54,688 bases of DNA from Aquipuribacter sp. SD81 (GTDB lineage Bacteria; Actinomycetota; Actinomycetes; Actinomycetales; JBBAYJ01): NCBI RefSeq assembly GCF_037153975.1, contig NZ_JBBAYJ010000027.1:1-54688 (forward strand). Direction: 5' to 3'. Shown here in pieces: positions 44,017 through 52,017 of this stretch. Within the stretch, counting starts at the first letter, position 1. Every line of letters starts with the position of its first letter. The position numbers and the translations under genes are program-made. The notes under the pieces were generated by a model. It searched no databases. It saw nothing but the letters and a program-made list of their open reading frames with translations, and was not told where the DNA came from.

Positions 44017-47000
44017 TCAGGTCCAGCGGACGGTGCGGACGGCGCTCGTGCCGGTCGCGTGGTCGGCGTCGCCCGGCGCCACCACGCGGTAGGCCTCGCT
44101 GCCGGCGGTCGTGCGACGCACCTGGAAGCGGTAGCCGCTCGTGCCCGACAGGGTCTGGGAGGTCACCCGGCGCCAGCCGTCGGCGACCCGGCGCTCCAGG
44201 TGCACCGTGCTCCCGGCGTGCGCGGGCGACACGGTGCCGGCGACCTCGACGGTGCCGCCCCGGGGAGCCGTCGCGCGGCTGAGCGCGCTCGACACCGCCG
44301 TCGCGACGTCGACCCGGTGCGCGGGCCCGCCGGAGCCGAGGACGGAGCCCCGGCCGGGCACCCGCACCTGGTAGTCGGCGTGCCACGACGGGCGGTGCTG
44401 CAGCCGCGCGGTGCCCGACGCCGACGTCGTCGCCGTCGCGACCCTCGTCCAGCCGGTCGCGCCCCGCTTCCGCACGTGCAGCTCGACGGGGACCCCGGCC
44501 AGGGCCGTGCCGTCGGTCCGCCGCGCGACGGCGTCGACGGCGACGGTCTGCCCGTACACCGCGGACCGGCGCGTGGCGGTGCTGGTGACGCTGCTGCCGT
44601 GCCACACCCCGACCGCCCGGCGACCGGTGTTCCCGACCGCGTCGCGGGGGAAGACCGCCACCGCGTGGTAGCCGCCCTGCGCAAGACCGGTGACCGTCAC
44701 CTGCGTCGCGCTGCCGCGGTAGACGACCCGCCCGTCGCTCGGCGACGACGGCGCCGTCCGGCCCGGGCGCGTCACGACCGTCACCCCGGCGAAGTCGGGG
44801 TCCGCCGGCGGTGACCAGCGCAGCGCGACGCTGCCCCAGCCCGGCGTGCTCGACAGCCCGCGCACGGGGCCGGGTGGCGTCGTGTCGACCGGGGTGACCG
44901 CGGGCGACGGCGCCGACGGCGCCCCGGGCCCGGCGGCGTTGGTCGCGGTGACGACGAAGCGGTACGCGGTGCCGTTCGTCAGCCCGGTGACGACGGCGGA
45001 CCGGGCGGTGGGCCCGGTCTGCAGGCTCCGCCCTCCCGGCTCGACCGTGACGGTGTAGCCGGTCACGCTCAGGCCCTCGCCGTCGGCCTCCTGCCAGCTC
45101 ACCGTCGCCCGCTCGTCGCCCGCCACGGCGGTGACGCCCGGCGGGGCGAGCGGCGGCAGGGGCGACACGTCGACGAGGTGCACGGCCCCTGGGACCTGCT
45201 GACCGGCGACGAGCACACCGTCGGGCACCGGGAGCAGGGCGCCGTCGGCGCGGGCACCGCCACGCTGCAGCACGTCGGCGCTCGCTCCCCCGGCTCCCCG
45301 GCCGGTGCCGACGACGTAGCGGTCCAGCGCCGCGGCGCGACCGGACCACGTCGGCTGCCCCGACCACAGCGTCCCGTCGTCGGCCTCCGCGACCGAGGCC
45401 CCGCCGACGAGGAAGGTGGCGGACTCGGTCAGCAGCCCCCGCTGCGTGTCGACGGTGCGCAGCCGCTGCGCGGACGACGGCGCGCTCAGCTGCACGAGCC
45501 CGGCGGGCGACACCGCGAGCGGACCGGTCTGCAGCCACGCGTCGACGTCCGGCACGTCGCCGGAGCCGGGCAGCACGGGGGTCCGCAGCGGCGTACCGTC
45601 GAGGGGGACGACCACGACGGCGTGCCGGGCCCCCTGTCCGCCGCGGACCCGGGTGACGAGGACGACCTCGCCCCGCTCCCGGTCGACGACCATGGGCTGC
45701 CGGCGGGTCGTGCTGAGGAACTCCACGGGCTGCAGCCGGGTGGCGGCTCCCGCGGCGCCCGCGACGGGCAGCTCCGCCCCGCCCCCGGCGAGCGTCCGCC
45801 AGGTGCCGTCCGGCTGCTGGGCCCGCAGCCAGCACTCCTGCGGCCCGCAGAGCACCGCGACGACCCGACCGTCGGGGGCGAGGTCGGCCGTCCACTGCAC
45901 CCGGTCCCGCAGGTAGGTGGCCTCGATCCCGAGGCCGCGGGCCGCGTCCCGGACGTCGGCGACGACCTCGACGACCGGGCCTGAGGGCGTGGGCACCTCG
46001 CGACGGACGTCCACGGCGCTCACGACCGCGAGGTCGCCGTCGAGCGGGTGGTGCACGAGCCGGTGGACGCCCTCCGGCAGCCCGACCCGGGCCGAGGGGG
46101 TGCCGTCCGGCGAGCCGAAGCGGTGCAGGTCGTGACGGCCGAGAAGGACCCGGCCGCCCGTCCCGAGGTCGGACCCGTCGACCGCGAAGGCCCGCAGCGC
46201 GTGGTCGCACGCGACGACGACGTCGTCCCCGCGCACGGCCAGGGCGGCGGTGCCGCAGTCGCTGTCGGACCGGTCGCCGGTCAGGTCGGCGTGGTCCGCG
46301 ACGGTGCGCACGGAACCGCCGTCGACCACCCGGACGGAGAGCTCCCTGGGGGCGAGGGCGGTCTCGTCCAGGTAGGCGAGCACGCCGTCACCGGCCGTGA
46401 GCGCCGCCGCGTGCATCGGGGCACCGAGCGCGGGACCGTCCGTCGCCTCGCCGGGCTCCGGGTACCGACCACCGCCGGGACCGCTGCCGGCCACCAGGAC
46501 GGGGGGGAGCCCGGCCGTCCGGTCGTGGCGGTAGATGCCGAAGATGCGCGCCTCGTACAGCGCGCCGTCGGGTCCTTCCGCGAACGTGCCGGCGGACGTG
46601 CCGGACAGCGGGGCCGGCACGGTCCCGTCGACCCACCCCGGCGGCAGCAGGCCGGTCGTCCCGCTGCGGCCGTCGGGGCCGCGCCGGATGTCCACCACCA
46701 TGGAGCCGTCGCGCAGGACGAGCCTCGGGTCGACCCACCAGGCCGCACCGACCTGCGGCGGGCGGCGGACGCTCAGCCGGTGCCGGGAGTCGATCGTGGC
46801 GACGTACTGGTTGCCGCGCAGCAGCCACAGGACGCCGTCGTCCGCACGCGTCAGCTGCGAGGCAGCCGGCAGTCCCACGTCCCGGGCGTCCCACGTGGGG
46901 GGTACCGGCACGTCCCACGTGGTGCCCGACGCCGCCACGTCGGGCCCGGGCGTGCCGTAGCGGACGTCGACGGTCCCTGCGCGCGGGTCCAGCGCGCGCA

Positions 47001-47283
47001 GCTGGCGGGTCGACTGCTCCTGCACGAGGAGCGTGCCGTCGGGCTCCACGGCGAGCGCGCGTGGGGCGGGTGTGACCAGCGCCTCGGTCGCCGGCCCGCC
47101 GTCGCCGAGCCGCCCCCCGAGCACGTGCGAGACGCGGGGGCGCGGCTGCTCGCGGTCGCCGTCGGTGGCGAGCGCGGCGCCGACGTCGGCCGTCGCCGGT
47201 CCCACCAGGCCGACCAGGCCCACCGCGACGGCAGCCGGCAGCAGCAGCGCAGCGACGAGCGCGCGCACCACGAGACCACGCAT
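44017..47283 (-). CDS. Secreted beta-propeller / FN3 / Ig-like protein
   Basis: A 1088-aa exported protein. Residues 1-30 are a Sec signal peptide (GLVVRALVAALLLPAAVAVG). Residues ~35-660 carry repeated short segments such as LAVEPDGTLLVQE, LTRADDGVLWLL, AEGPDGALYEAR and AEADDGTLWSG, typical of NHL-like beta-propellers. Two fibronectin type III domains follow at ~714-800 and ~801-885 (VTAVAGDERATVSWQEADG, GLTNGTAYRFVVTATNAAGP). The last ~190 residues are two Ig-like repeats (VTSTATRRSAVYGQTV; VSSALSRATAPRGGTVEV). It is likely extracellular or wall-bound; no catalytic site was seen. ATG 47283 is chosen because AGGAGG lies ten bases upstream, and TACGGT at 47304-47309 is a probable -10. Confidence 0.78.
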   Translation of the reverse strand: MRGLVVRALVAALLLPAAVAVGLVGLVGPATADVGAALATDGDREQPRPRVSHVLGGRLGDGGPATEALVTPAPRALAVEPDGTLLVQEQSTRQLRALDPRAGTVDVRYGTPGPDVAASGTTWDVPVPPTWDARDVGLPAASQLTRADDGVLWLLRGNQYVATIDSRHRLSVRRPPQVGAAWWVDPRLVLRDGSMVVDIRRGPDGRSGTTGLLPPGWVDGTVPAPLSGTSAGTFAEGPDGALYEARIFGIYRHDRTAGLPPVLVAGSGPGGGRYPEPGEATDGPALGAPMHAAALTAGDGVLAYLDETALAPRELSVRVVDGGSVRTVADHADLTGDRSDSDCGTAALAVRGDDVVVACDHALRAFAVDGSDLGTGGRVLLGRHDLHRFGSPDGTPSARVGLPEGVHRLVHHPLDGDLAVVSAVDVRREVPTPSGPVVEVVADVRDAARGLGIEATYLRDRVQWTADLAPDGRVVAVLCGPQECWLRAQQPDGTWRTLAGGGAELPVAGAAGAATRLQPVEFLSTTRRQPMVVDRERGEVVLVTRVRGGQGARHAVVVVPLDGTPLRTPVLPGSGDVPDVDAWLQTGPLAVSPAGLVQLSAPSSAQRLRTVDTQRGLLTESATFLVGGASVAEADDGTLWSGQPTWSGRAAALDRYVVGTGRGAGGASADVLQRGGARADGALLPVPDGVLVAGQQVPGAVHLVDVSPLPPLAPPGVTAVAGDERATVSWQEADGEGLSVTGYTVTVEPGGRSLQTGPTARSAVVTGLTNGTAYRFVVTATNAAGPGAPSAPSPAVTPVDTTPPGPVRGLSSTPGWGSVALRWSPPADPDFAGVTVVTRPGRTAPSSPSDGRVVYRGSATQVTVTGLAQGGYHAVAVFPRDAVGNTGRRAVGVWHGSSVTSTATRRSAVYGQTVAVDAVARRTDGTALAGVPVELHVRKRGATGWTRVATATTSASGTARLQHRPSWHADYQVRVPGRGSVLGSGGPAHRVDVATAVSSALSRATAPRGGTVEVAGTVSPAHAGSTVHLERRVADGWRRVTSQTLSGTSGYRFQVRRTTAGSEAYRVVAPGDADHATGTSAVRTVRWT

Positions 47284-48341
47284 GTCCCCCACCTCCTCGC
47301 GGACCGTAGTCGAGGCGCGCCGCGCCCGAAGGGCGTTCCCTCACCTCCGCCCCGGACGGCGTCGGGCCGGTCCCCCGTCCCCGCCGACGACCGCGCGACG
47401 AGCGCGAGCACCACCCCGCCGAGCACGAGGCAGAAACCGACGACCTGCAGGGCGGTGAGCGCCTCGCCGAACCACCACCACGCGAGCACGGCGGCCCCGA
47501 CGGGCTCGAGGGTGGCGACGACGGTCACGAGGGTCGCCGGGATCCACCGCAGCGCGGCCGTCTCGGCCGCGAAGGGCGAGAGCGTGCCGAGGACGACGAC
47601 CCACGCGACCACGAGGACGAGCGCCACCTCACCTGCGCCGAGCGCGTCGGGCAGCGCGACCGGCTGCCCCGTCCAGCCGCCGAGCGAGCGCCACGGCACG
47701 AAGGCGAGCGAGAGCAGCCCCGGCACGGCGAAGCCCCAGAACGTCGTCGACAGCGCGTCGCGGGTGCGGACGATGCGCTCCCCGAGCAGGAAGTACGTCG
47801 CGAAGGACCCGGCCGCGACGAGCCCGGCCACCACCCCTACGGTGTCGAGCTCGACGTCGCCGCCGAGCCCGAGGGCGAGGGCGAGGCCGCCGAGGCTGAG
47901 GGCGAGGGCGGGCCACAGCAGGGCGCTGACCCGCTCGCGCAGCACGAAGCGGGCGACGAGCGCCACGAGCAGCGGCGCGAGGTACTCCAGCAGCAGGGCG
48001 AGACCGATCGGCAGCCGCTGGATGGCGACGAAGTAGCTCACCTGCACGAGTCCCACCCCGCCGAGGCCGTAGGCGAGCAGCAGCGGCACCTCCCGGGCGC
48101 GCAGCCGGAGCCGGGAGGCGCGCCCGGTGGCCAGCAGCACGAGCAGGAGCACCAGGGCCGTGCCCGCGATCCGGACGGCCGCCAGCGGGACGGGGTCGAC
48201 GCCGTTGGTCAGCGCGAGCCGCGACACCCCGGCGTTGACGACGAACAGCGCGATGCCGAGCAGGACGAGCGTCCACCCGCGGCCGAGGTGCGCCCCGGGC
48301 GCTTCGGGACGGACGGGCGCCTGGACGCCGGGTTCGGTCAC
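46851..48341 (-). CDS. EamA/DMT-family transporter, frame runs past its natural end
   Basis: An inner-membrane transporter of the drug/metabolite superfamily with ten helices in two EamA repeats. Helices begin at LVLLGIALFVVNAGVSRLAL and end near VVGFCLVLGGVVLALVARSS (about residue 318). Such proteins export amino acids or metabolites; the substrate is unknown. The open frame continues for ~175 further residues of arginine-rich, non-membrane sequence into the secreted-protein gene, overlapping it by 433 bp. A stop in the next frame at 47341-47343 would give ~332 aa. A single-base shift near the C runs at 47372-47382 (sequencing error or real mutation) is therefore likely. The GTG start has CACACT six bases upstream. 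Confidence 0.75.
   Translation of the reverse strand: MTEPGVQAPVRPEAPGAHLGRGWTLVLLGIALFVVNAGVSRLALTNGVDPVPLAAVRIAGTALVLLLVLLATGRASRLRLRAREVPLLLAYGLGGVGLVQVSYFVAIQRLPIGLALLLEYLAPLLVALVARFVLRERVSALLWPALALSLGGLALALGLGGDVELDTVGVVAGLVAAGSFATYFLLGERIVRTRDALSTTFWGFAVPGLLSLAFVPWRSLGGWTGQPVALPDALGAGEVALVLVVAWVVVLGTLSPFAAETAALRWIPATLVTVVATLEPVGAAVLAWWWFGEALTALQVVGFCLVLGGVVLALVARSSAGTGDRPDAVRGGGEGTPFGRGAPRLRSARRWGTCVVSWCARSSLRCCCRLPSRWAWSAWWDRRRPTSAPRSPPTATASSRAPASRTCSGGGSATAGRRPRRWSHPPHARSPWSPTARSSCRSSRPASCARWTRAQGPSTSATARPGPTWRRRAPRGTCRYPPRGTPGTWDCRLPRS
47304..47309 (-). promoter_or_regulatory. -10 hexamer TACGGT for the secreted protein gene
   Basis: Minus-strand TACGGT lies 20 bases before ATG 47283, and AGGAGG overlaps the expected transcript start region. 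The promoter sits inside the apparent 3' extension of the EamA gene, so the two genes are probably separate units. Confidence 0.4.
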
Positions 48342-48347
48342 CGGCGC

Positions 48348-48353
48348 AGTGTG
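48348..48353 (-). promoter_or_regulatory. Possible -10 hexamer CACACT for the EamA gene
   Basis: Minus-strand CACACT ends six bases before GTG 48341, inside the 27-bp gap after the heliorhodopsin stop. It is a CAnnnT variant, so read-through from the heliorhodopsin gene is also possible. Confidence 0.3.
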
Positions 48354-48368
48354 CCCGGGGCGGGCCGC

Positions 48369-49199
48369 TCAGCCGGCGAGCGTCCCGCCGAACACCTGCC
48401 ACGCGAGCGCGGACTTCGCCGTGAGGCTCAGCAGGATGTACGTCCGCTCCCCCACCACGTAGCGCCGCCACGGGCCGACGCGGGCGTACTGCAGCCCCTG
48501 CACGACGGCGAAGGAGTTGAAGAAGAGGAAGAGCGAGATGATGATCGCGAAGACGAAGGTCGGCGGCTCGGCGCCGGACGTCGCCCCTGGCGCGACGACG
48601 TAGAGCAGGATCGCGAGCCACGGCACGGCCCCGGCCACGCAGCCCATGACGAAGGGCAGCCACCGGCCGCTGCCGGGCTCCTCGTAGCGCTCCTGCAGCC
48701 AGCCGAAGAGGATCATCGACGCGTTGACGCCGAACAGGCCGATGAGGGCGGCGGCGTCGGCGATGCCGGTCAGCTGCGCGATGAGCACGACCATGACCGA
48801 CGACGACAGCGCGTACTCCACCCAGCGATAGAAGTTGTGGTGGTCGGCGAGGCCGCGCAGGTAGCGCTCGTGCACCCGCGGCAGCGACACGAGCACGTGG
48901 AAGGACGCCGACAGCGCGAGGAACAGCGCGACGCCCAGCGCGAGCGGGGAGTCGAACAGCGTGACGGTCTCGTACCGTCCGGCCCCCGGCGGGCCCGCGA
49001 GGTACGACGCCGTGACCGGCAGGGTGAAGTCGGTGGCGAGCGCGAGCACGACGACCGCCTGCACGGCGTGCAGGACGGCGGCGACGACGTTGTCCCGCCG
49101 CAGGTGCGCGAGGGACCCCGTCGTGTCGTGCGCCGGGTCGACCTCCGGCTCGTGCGGCGTGCCGACGACGTGGGCGGCGGCGGGCGTGCGGTCCGTCAT
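48369..49199 (-). CDS. Heliorhodopsin
   Basis: A 276-aa, seven-helix membrane protein of the heliorhodopsin family. These are retinal-binding light sensors with inverted topology and no known ion pumping. Helix 3 contains DHHNFYRWVEYALSSS, with the counterion glutamate at about E128. Helix 7 contains ERTYILLSLTAKSALAWQVF, with the retinal Schiff-base lysine at about K262. Both segments are diagnostic, and their spacing fits the family. The soluble ~35-residue N-terminus is expected to face the cytoplasm. ATG 49199 is preferred; a TTG at 49205 is the only other start, because an in-frame TGA precedes it. A perfect 14-bp palindrome lies 8 bases upstream. No retinal-synthesis gene is present in the window. 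Confidence 0.9.
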   Translation of the reverse strand: MTDRTPAAAHVVGTPHEPEVDPAHDTTGSLAHLRRDNVVAAVLHAVQAVVVLALATDFTLPVTASYLAGPPGAGRYETVTLFDSPLALGVALFLALSASFHVLVSLPRVHERYLRGLADHHNFYRWVEYALSSSVMVVLIAQLTGIADAAALIGLFGVNASMILFGWLQERYEEPGSGRWLPFVMGCVAGAVPWLAILLYVVAPGATSGAEPPTFVFAIIISLFLFFNSFAVVQGLQYARVGPWRRYVVGERTYILLSLTAKSALAWQVFGGTLAG

Positions 49200-49207
49200 C
49201 TCCAATT

Positions 49208-49221
49208 CTCAGCATGCTGAG
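49208..49221. promoter_or_regulatory. Perfect 14-bp palindrome upstream of heliorhodopsin
   Basis: CTCAGCATGCTGAG is self-complementary over all 14 bases and lies 8 bases before the heliorhodopsin ATG, in a small AT-richer island. CAGCAT within it is placed like a -10 element, so a bound repressor would block transcription. The regulator is unknown. Confidence 0.5.
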
Positions 49222-49251
49222 GGAATCGGCGCGACCCGGGACGGCGTGACC

Positions 49252-50532
49252 TCAGGGCGTGACGAGCCGGACGGGGCTGGCGTAGGCGAGCGCCCGGTTG
49301 TTGCTCGGGTGACCGGACGGTCCCGGCTGCAGGTTGCGGAGGGTCGGGTCCGCGACCCGCACGACGAGCCACGGCACCTCCTCGGCGTCCCAGCCGCCCT
49401 GCAGGTCGACAGCGACCTCCGCCACCTGACCGGAGCGGGCGGGCGCGACGGCGAGGACGGTCGGCACCGTGAGGCCCCGGGTGAGGACCTGGACCTCGAG
49501 CTCGCGGCCGGTGTGCTCGGGTCCGGTCTCGACGTCGACCGACACGGTCAGCGACGTCGTGCCGCCGGGCACGTCGAGGGCGCCGCCCATCCGGACGGCG
49601 CCCGCGCCGGGCGCGGAGCCGTCGCCGGCCTCCACGACGCAGTCCAGCCGCAGGCCGGGCTCGCGCGTGGCGAAGAAGCGCCGCGCGAGCAGCGCCTCGC
49701 GCACGCCCGCGCGGTCCCAGGAGCGCACCCACAGCCCGGAGCGGCCGCGCCCGGGCTCGAAGCCCCAGCGCCGCCCGTGCTCGTCGGAGACCCCGAGCAG
49801 CCCGGGCCGCCAGCCCGCGTCCAGGCACTCCAGCAGGGGGCTGGCCTGGCCGAGCCGGTAGCCCTCGAACAGGTAGTCGTCGTCGCGGTTGAAGACCTCG
49901 AGGCTCACCATGCGCTCGGTGAGGCGCGGCTCGTGGCGGAAGGCGTCGAAGCGCAGCGGCTCCCGACCGGGGTGGTTGTAGCCGAACAGGGCGTCGTCGC
50001 CGGAGCGAGAGGCCACGAGCCACTCGTGCAGCCCGGCGACGCCGAGCCGGTCGTCCGGCGGCAGCCACTCCTCGCTGAACCACACGTTGACGTGGCCGAG
50101 GTGCGGGGTCGTCCACTCGAAGCCGCGCACGGCCGTGAAGCCGCCCGGGTCGTCGAAGCGCTCGGCGATCTCCGTCGCCCGCAGGAAGTCCGCCTGCTCG
50201 ATCGTCTTGACCGGCATGCCCGCCCACGGCACCACCTCGCGGACCCGCTCGAGCGCGTCGGGGTCGGCGAAGCCCGCGTGGTCGGTGAGGGCCGCGGCGT
50301 CGAGGCCGGACGCGCGCATGCACGCGAAGGCGTCGTCGGCGTGGCCCGCCCCGTCGGACAGGTCGCTGTGGTTGTGCAGGTCGGCGTGCAGCACCTGCGT
50401 GCCCGCCACGAGGTCGGCGTGGCGCGTCGCGGCGAGCCCGCTCGTGCGCGACGGCCCGGGTCGCGGCTCCTCGCCCCGCGAGTGCGGCCGCAGGAGCAGG
50501 GCGCCCGCGCGGCCCTCGACGCCGGCCGTCAC
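49252..50532 (-). CDS. CehA/McbA-type PHP metallohydrolase
   Basis: A 426-aa protein with an N-terminal PHP domain: VLHADLHNHSDLSDGAG (about 47-63) holds the first metal-binding His/Asp set, ALTDHAGFADPDAL the next, and VRGFEWTTPHLGHVN and LFGYNHPGREPLRF add conserved His residues. A C-terminal beta-rich part follows (~290-426). This matches the CehA/McbA branch, which includes carbaryl hydrolase and many uncharacterised phosphoesterase-like enzymes. No signal peptide is evident. The GTG overlaps the end of the cystathionine beta-synthase gene (GTGA). The substrate cannot be predicted. Confidence 0.8.
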   Translation of the reverse strand: MTAGVEGRAGALLLRPHSRGEEPRPGPSRTSGLAATRHADLVAGTQVLHADLHNHSDLSDGAGHADDAFACMRASGLDAAALTDHAGFADPDALERVREVVPWAGMPVKTIEQADFLRATEIAERFDDPGGFTAVRGFEWTTPHLGHVNVWFSEEWLPPDDRLGVAGLHEWLVASRSGDDALFGYNHPGREPLRFDAFRHEPRLTERMVSLEVFNRDDDYLFEGYRLGQASPLLECLDAGWRPGLLGVSDEHGRRWGFEPGRGRSGLWVRSWDRAGVREALLARRFFATREPGLRLDCVVEAGDGSAPGAGAVRMGGALDVPGGTTSLTVSVDVETGPEHTGRELEVQVLTRGLTVPTVLAVAPARSGQVAEVAVDLQGGWDAEEVPWLVVRVADPTLRNLQPGPSGHPSNNRALAYASPVRLVTP

Positions 50533-51941
50533 CGCGCGAGGAAGCCGAGCAGGTCCAGGCGCGTGAGCACGCCGACGGGCTTGCCGTCGTCGACCACGAG
50601 CACCGCGTCGCCGAGGGTGAGGGCCTCGCGCAGCGCGTCGACGGACTCCCCGGCCCCGATGAGCGGCAGCGGGGAGTCCATGTGCGCCTCGACGGGGTCG
50701 GCCAGGCTCGCCCGGCCGGTGAAGACCAGCTCGAGCAGGTGCTCCTCGGTCACCGCCCCCGCGACCTCGCCGCTGGTGACGGGCGGCTCGGCCTTGACGA
50801 CGGGCATCTGGGAGACGCCGTACTCGCGCAGGATTCCGATCGCGTCGCGGATCGTCTCGTTCGGGTGGGTGTGGACGAGCGCCGGCAGGTCGCCCGCCTT
50901 GGCGCGCAGCACGTCGCCCGCGGTGCGGCCGCCCTCGGCGGGCAGGAACCCGTACGACGACATCCAGCGGTCGTCGAAGATCTTCGACAGGTAGCCACGG
51001 CCGGAGTCCGGCAGCAGCACGACGACCACCGCGTCGTCGCGGCCCTCGCGCGCCAGGCGCTGCGCGACGCGGAGCGCGCCGACCGCGGCCATGCCGCACG
51101 AGCCGCCCACGAGCAGGCCCTCCTCGCGGGCGAGGCGGCGGGTCATGTGGAAGGAGTCCGCGTCGGACACCGCGACGATCTCGTCGGGCACCTCGGGGTC
51201 GTACGCGCTCGGCCAGAAGTCCTCGCCCACGCCCTCGACGAGGTACGGCCGACCGGTGCCGCCGGAGTACACGCTGCCCTCCGGGTCGACGCCAACCACC
51301 TGCACGGGCCCGCCCTCACGGTCCGCGCTCTGCTCCTTGAGGTAGCGGCCGGTGCCGGTGATGGTGCCGCCCGTGCCGACGCCGCAGACGAAGTGGGTGA
51401 CGCGGCCCTCGGTGTCGTCCCACACCTCGGGGCCCGTGCTCTCGTAGTGGCTGGCCGGGCCGGCGGGGTTGGAGTACTGGTCGGGCTTCCAGCCGCCGGG
51501 CAGCTCGCGGGCGAGCCGGTCGGAGACGGAGTAGTACGAGTCCGGGTGGCTCGGCTCGACGGCCGTGGGGCACACGACGACCTCCGCGCCGTACGCGCGC
51601 AGCACGTTGCGCTTGTCCTCGCTCACCTTGTCCGGGCACACGAACACGCAGCGGTAGCCCCGCTGCTGCGCGACGAGCGCGAGCCCGACCCCGGTGTTGC
51701 CGCTCGTCGGCTCGACGATCGTGCCGCCCGGGCGCAGCGCGCCGGACTCCTCGGCCGCCTGGACCATCTTGAGCGCGATGCGGTCCTTCACGCTGCCGCC
51801 GGGGTTGAGGTACTCGACCTTGGCGAGCACGAGCGGGCCGCGCCCGGAACCGGCGCCCTCCCACAGGCCCGCGGTCACCGAGTTCAGCCGGACGAGCGGG
51901 GTGCCGCCGACGAGGTCGACGACGGAGCTGGCGTAGCGCAC
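50529..51941 (-). CDS. cbs: Cystathionine beta-synthase
   Basis: Condenses serine (or an activated serine) with homocysteine to cystathionine, using PLP. It is 470 aa: a catalytic domain of about 330 residues with the PLP lysine in NPGGSVKDRIALKM (about K52), EPTSGNTGVGLALVA, VCGVGTGGTITGTGRYLKEQ and LVGGSCGMAAVGAL, then a pair of CBS motifs at about 340-470 (PNETIRDAIGILREYGVSQM; GDAVLVVDDGKPVGVLTRLD). The length and CBS pair separate it from CysK. With the gamma-synthase/lyase at 32272 it could complete transsulfuration. The start is GTG with CACGAT six bases upstream. Confidence 0.93.
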   Translation of the reverse strand: MRYASSVVDLVGGTPLVRLNSVTAGLWEGAGSGRGPLVLAKVEYLNPGGSVKDRIALKMVQAAEESGALRPGGTIVEPTSGNTGVGLALVAQQRGYRCVFVCPDKVSEDKRNVLRAYGAEVVVCPTAVEPSHPDSYYSVSDRLARELPGGWKPDQYSNPAGPASHYESTGPEVWDDTEGRVTHFVCGVGTGGTITGTGRYLKEQSADREGGPVQVVGVDPEGSVYSGGTGRPYLVEGVGEDFWPSAYDPEVPDEIVAVSDADSFHMTRRLAREEGLLVGGSCGMAAVGALRVAQRLAREGRDDAVVVVLLPDSGRGYLSKIFDDRWMSSYGFLPAEGGRTAGDVLRAKAGDLPALVHTHPNETIRDAIGILREYGVSQMPVVKAEPPVTSGEVAGAVTEEHLLELVFTGRASLADPVEAHMDSPLPLIGAGESVDALREALTLGDAVLVVDDGKPVGVLTRLDLLGFLAR

Positions 51942-51947
51942 GGGCCC

Positions 51948-51953
51948 ATCGTG
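51948..51953 (-). promoter_or_regulatory. Possible -10 hexamer CACGAT for cbs
   Basis: Minus-strand CACGAT ends six bases before the GTG at 51941. The spacing agrees with other putative leaderless starts in the window; the first base differs from TAnnnT. Confidence 0.35.
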
Positions 51954-52005
51954 GCAGAGCCCTGCGAGGGCCCAGACCCGGTGGGCGCCCCACCGTGGCC
52001 GTTCC

Positions 52006-52011
52006 TAGGCT
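52006..52011 (+). promoter_or_regulatory. -10 hexamer TAGGCT for the SGNH hydrolase gene
   Basis: TAGGCT ends six bases before GTG 52018. This supports that codon rather than the internal ATGs at 52099 and 52111. Confidence 0.5.
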
Positions 52012-52017
52012 GGGGAC

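Noticed and set aside
48369-49199. Proton-pumping type-1 rhodopsin
   Set aside because: The helix-3 pattern YRWVEYALSSS and helix-7 pattern around the lysine are of the heliorhodopsin type, and the type-1 pump DTx motif is missing.
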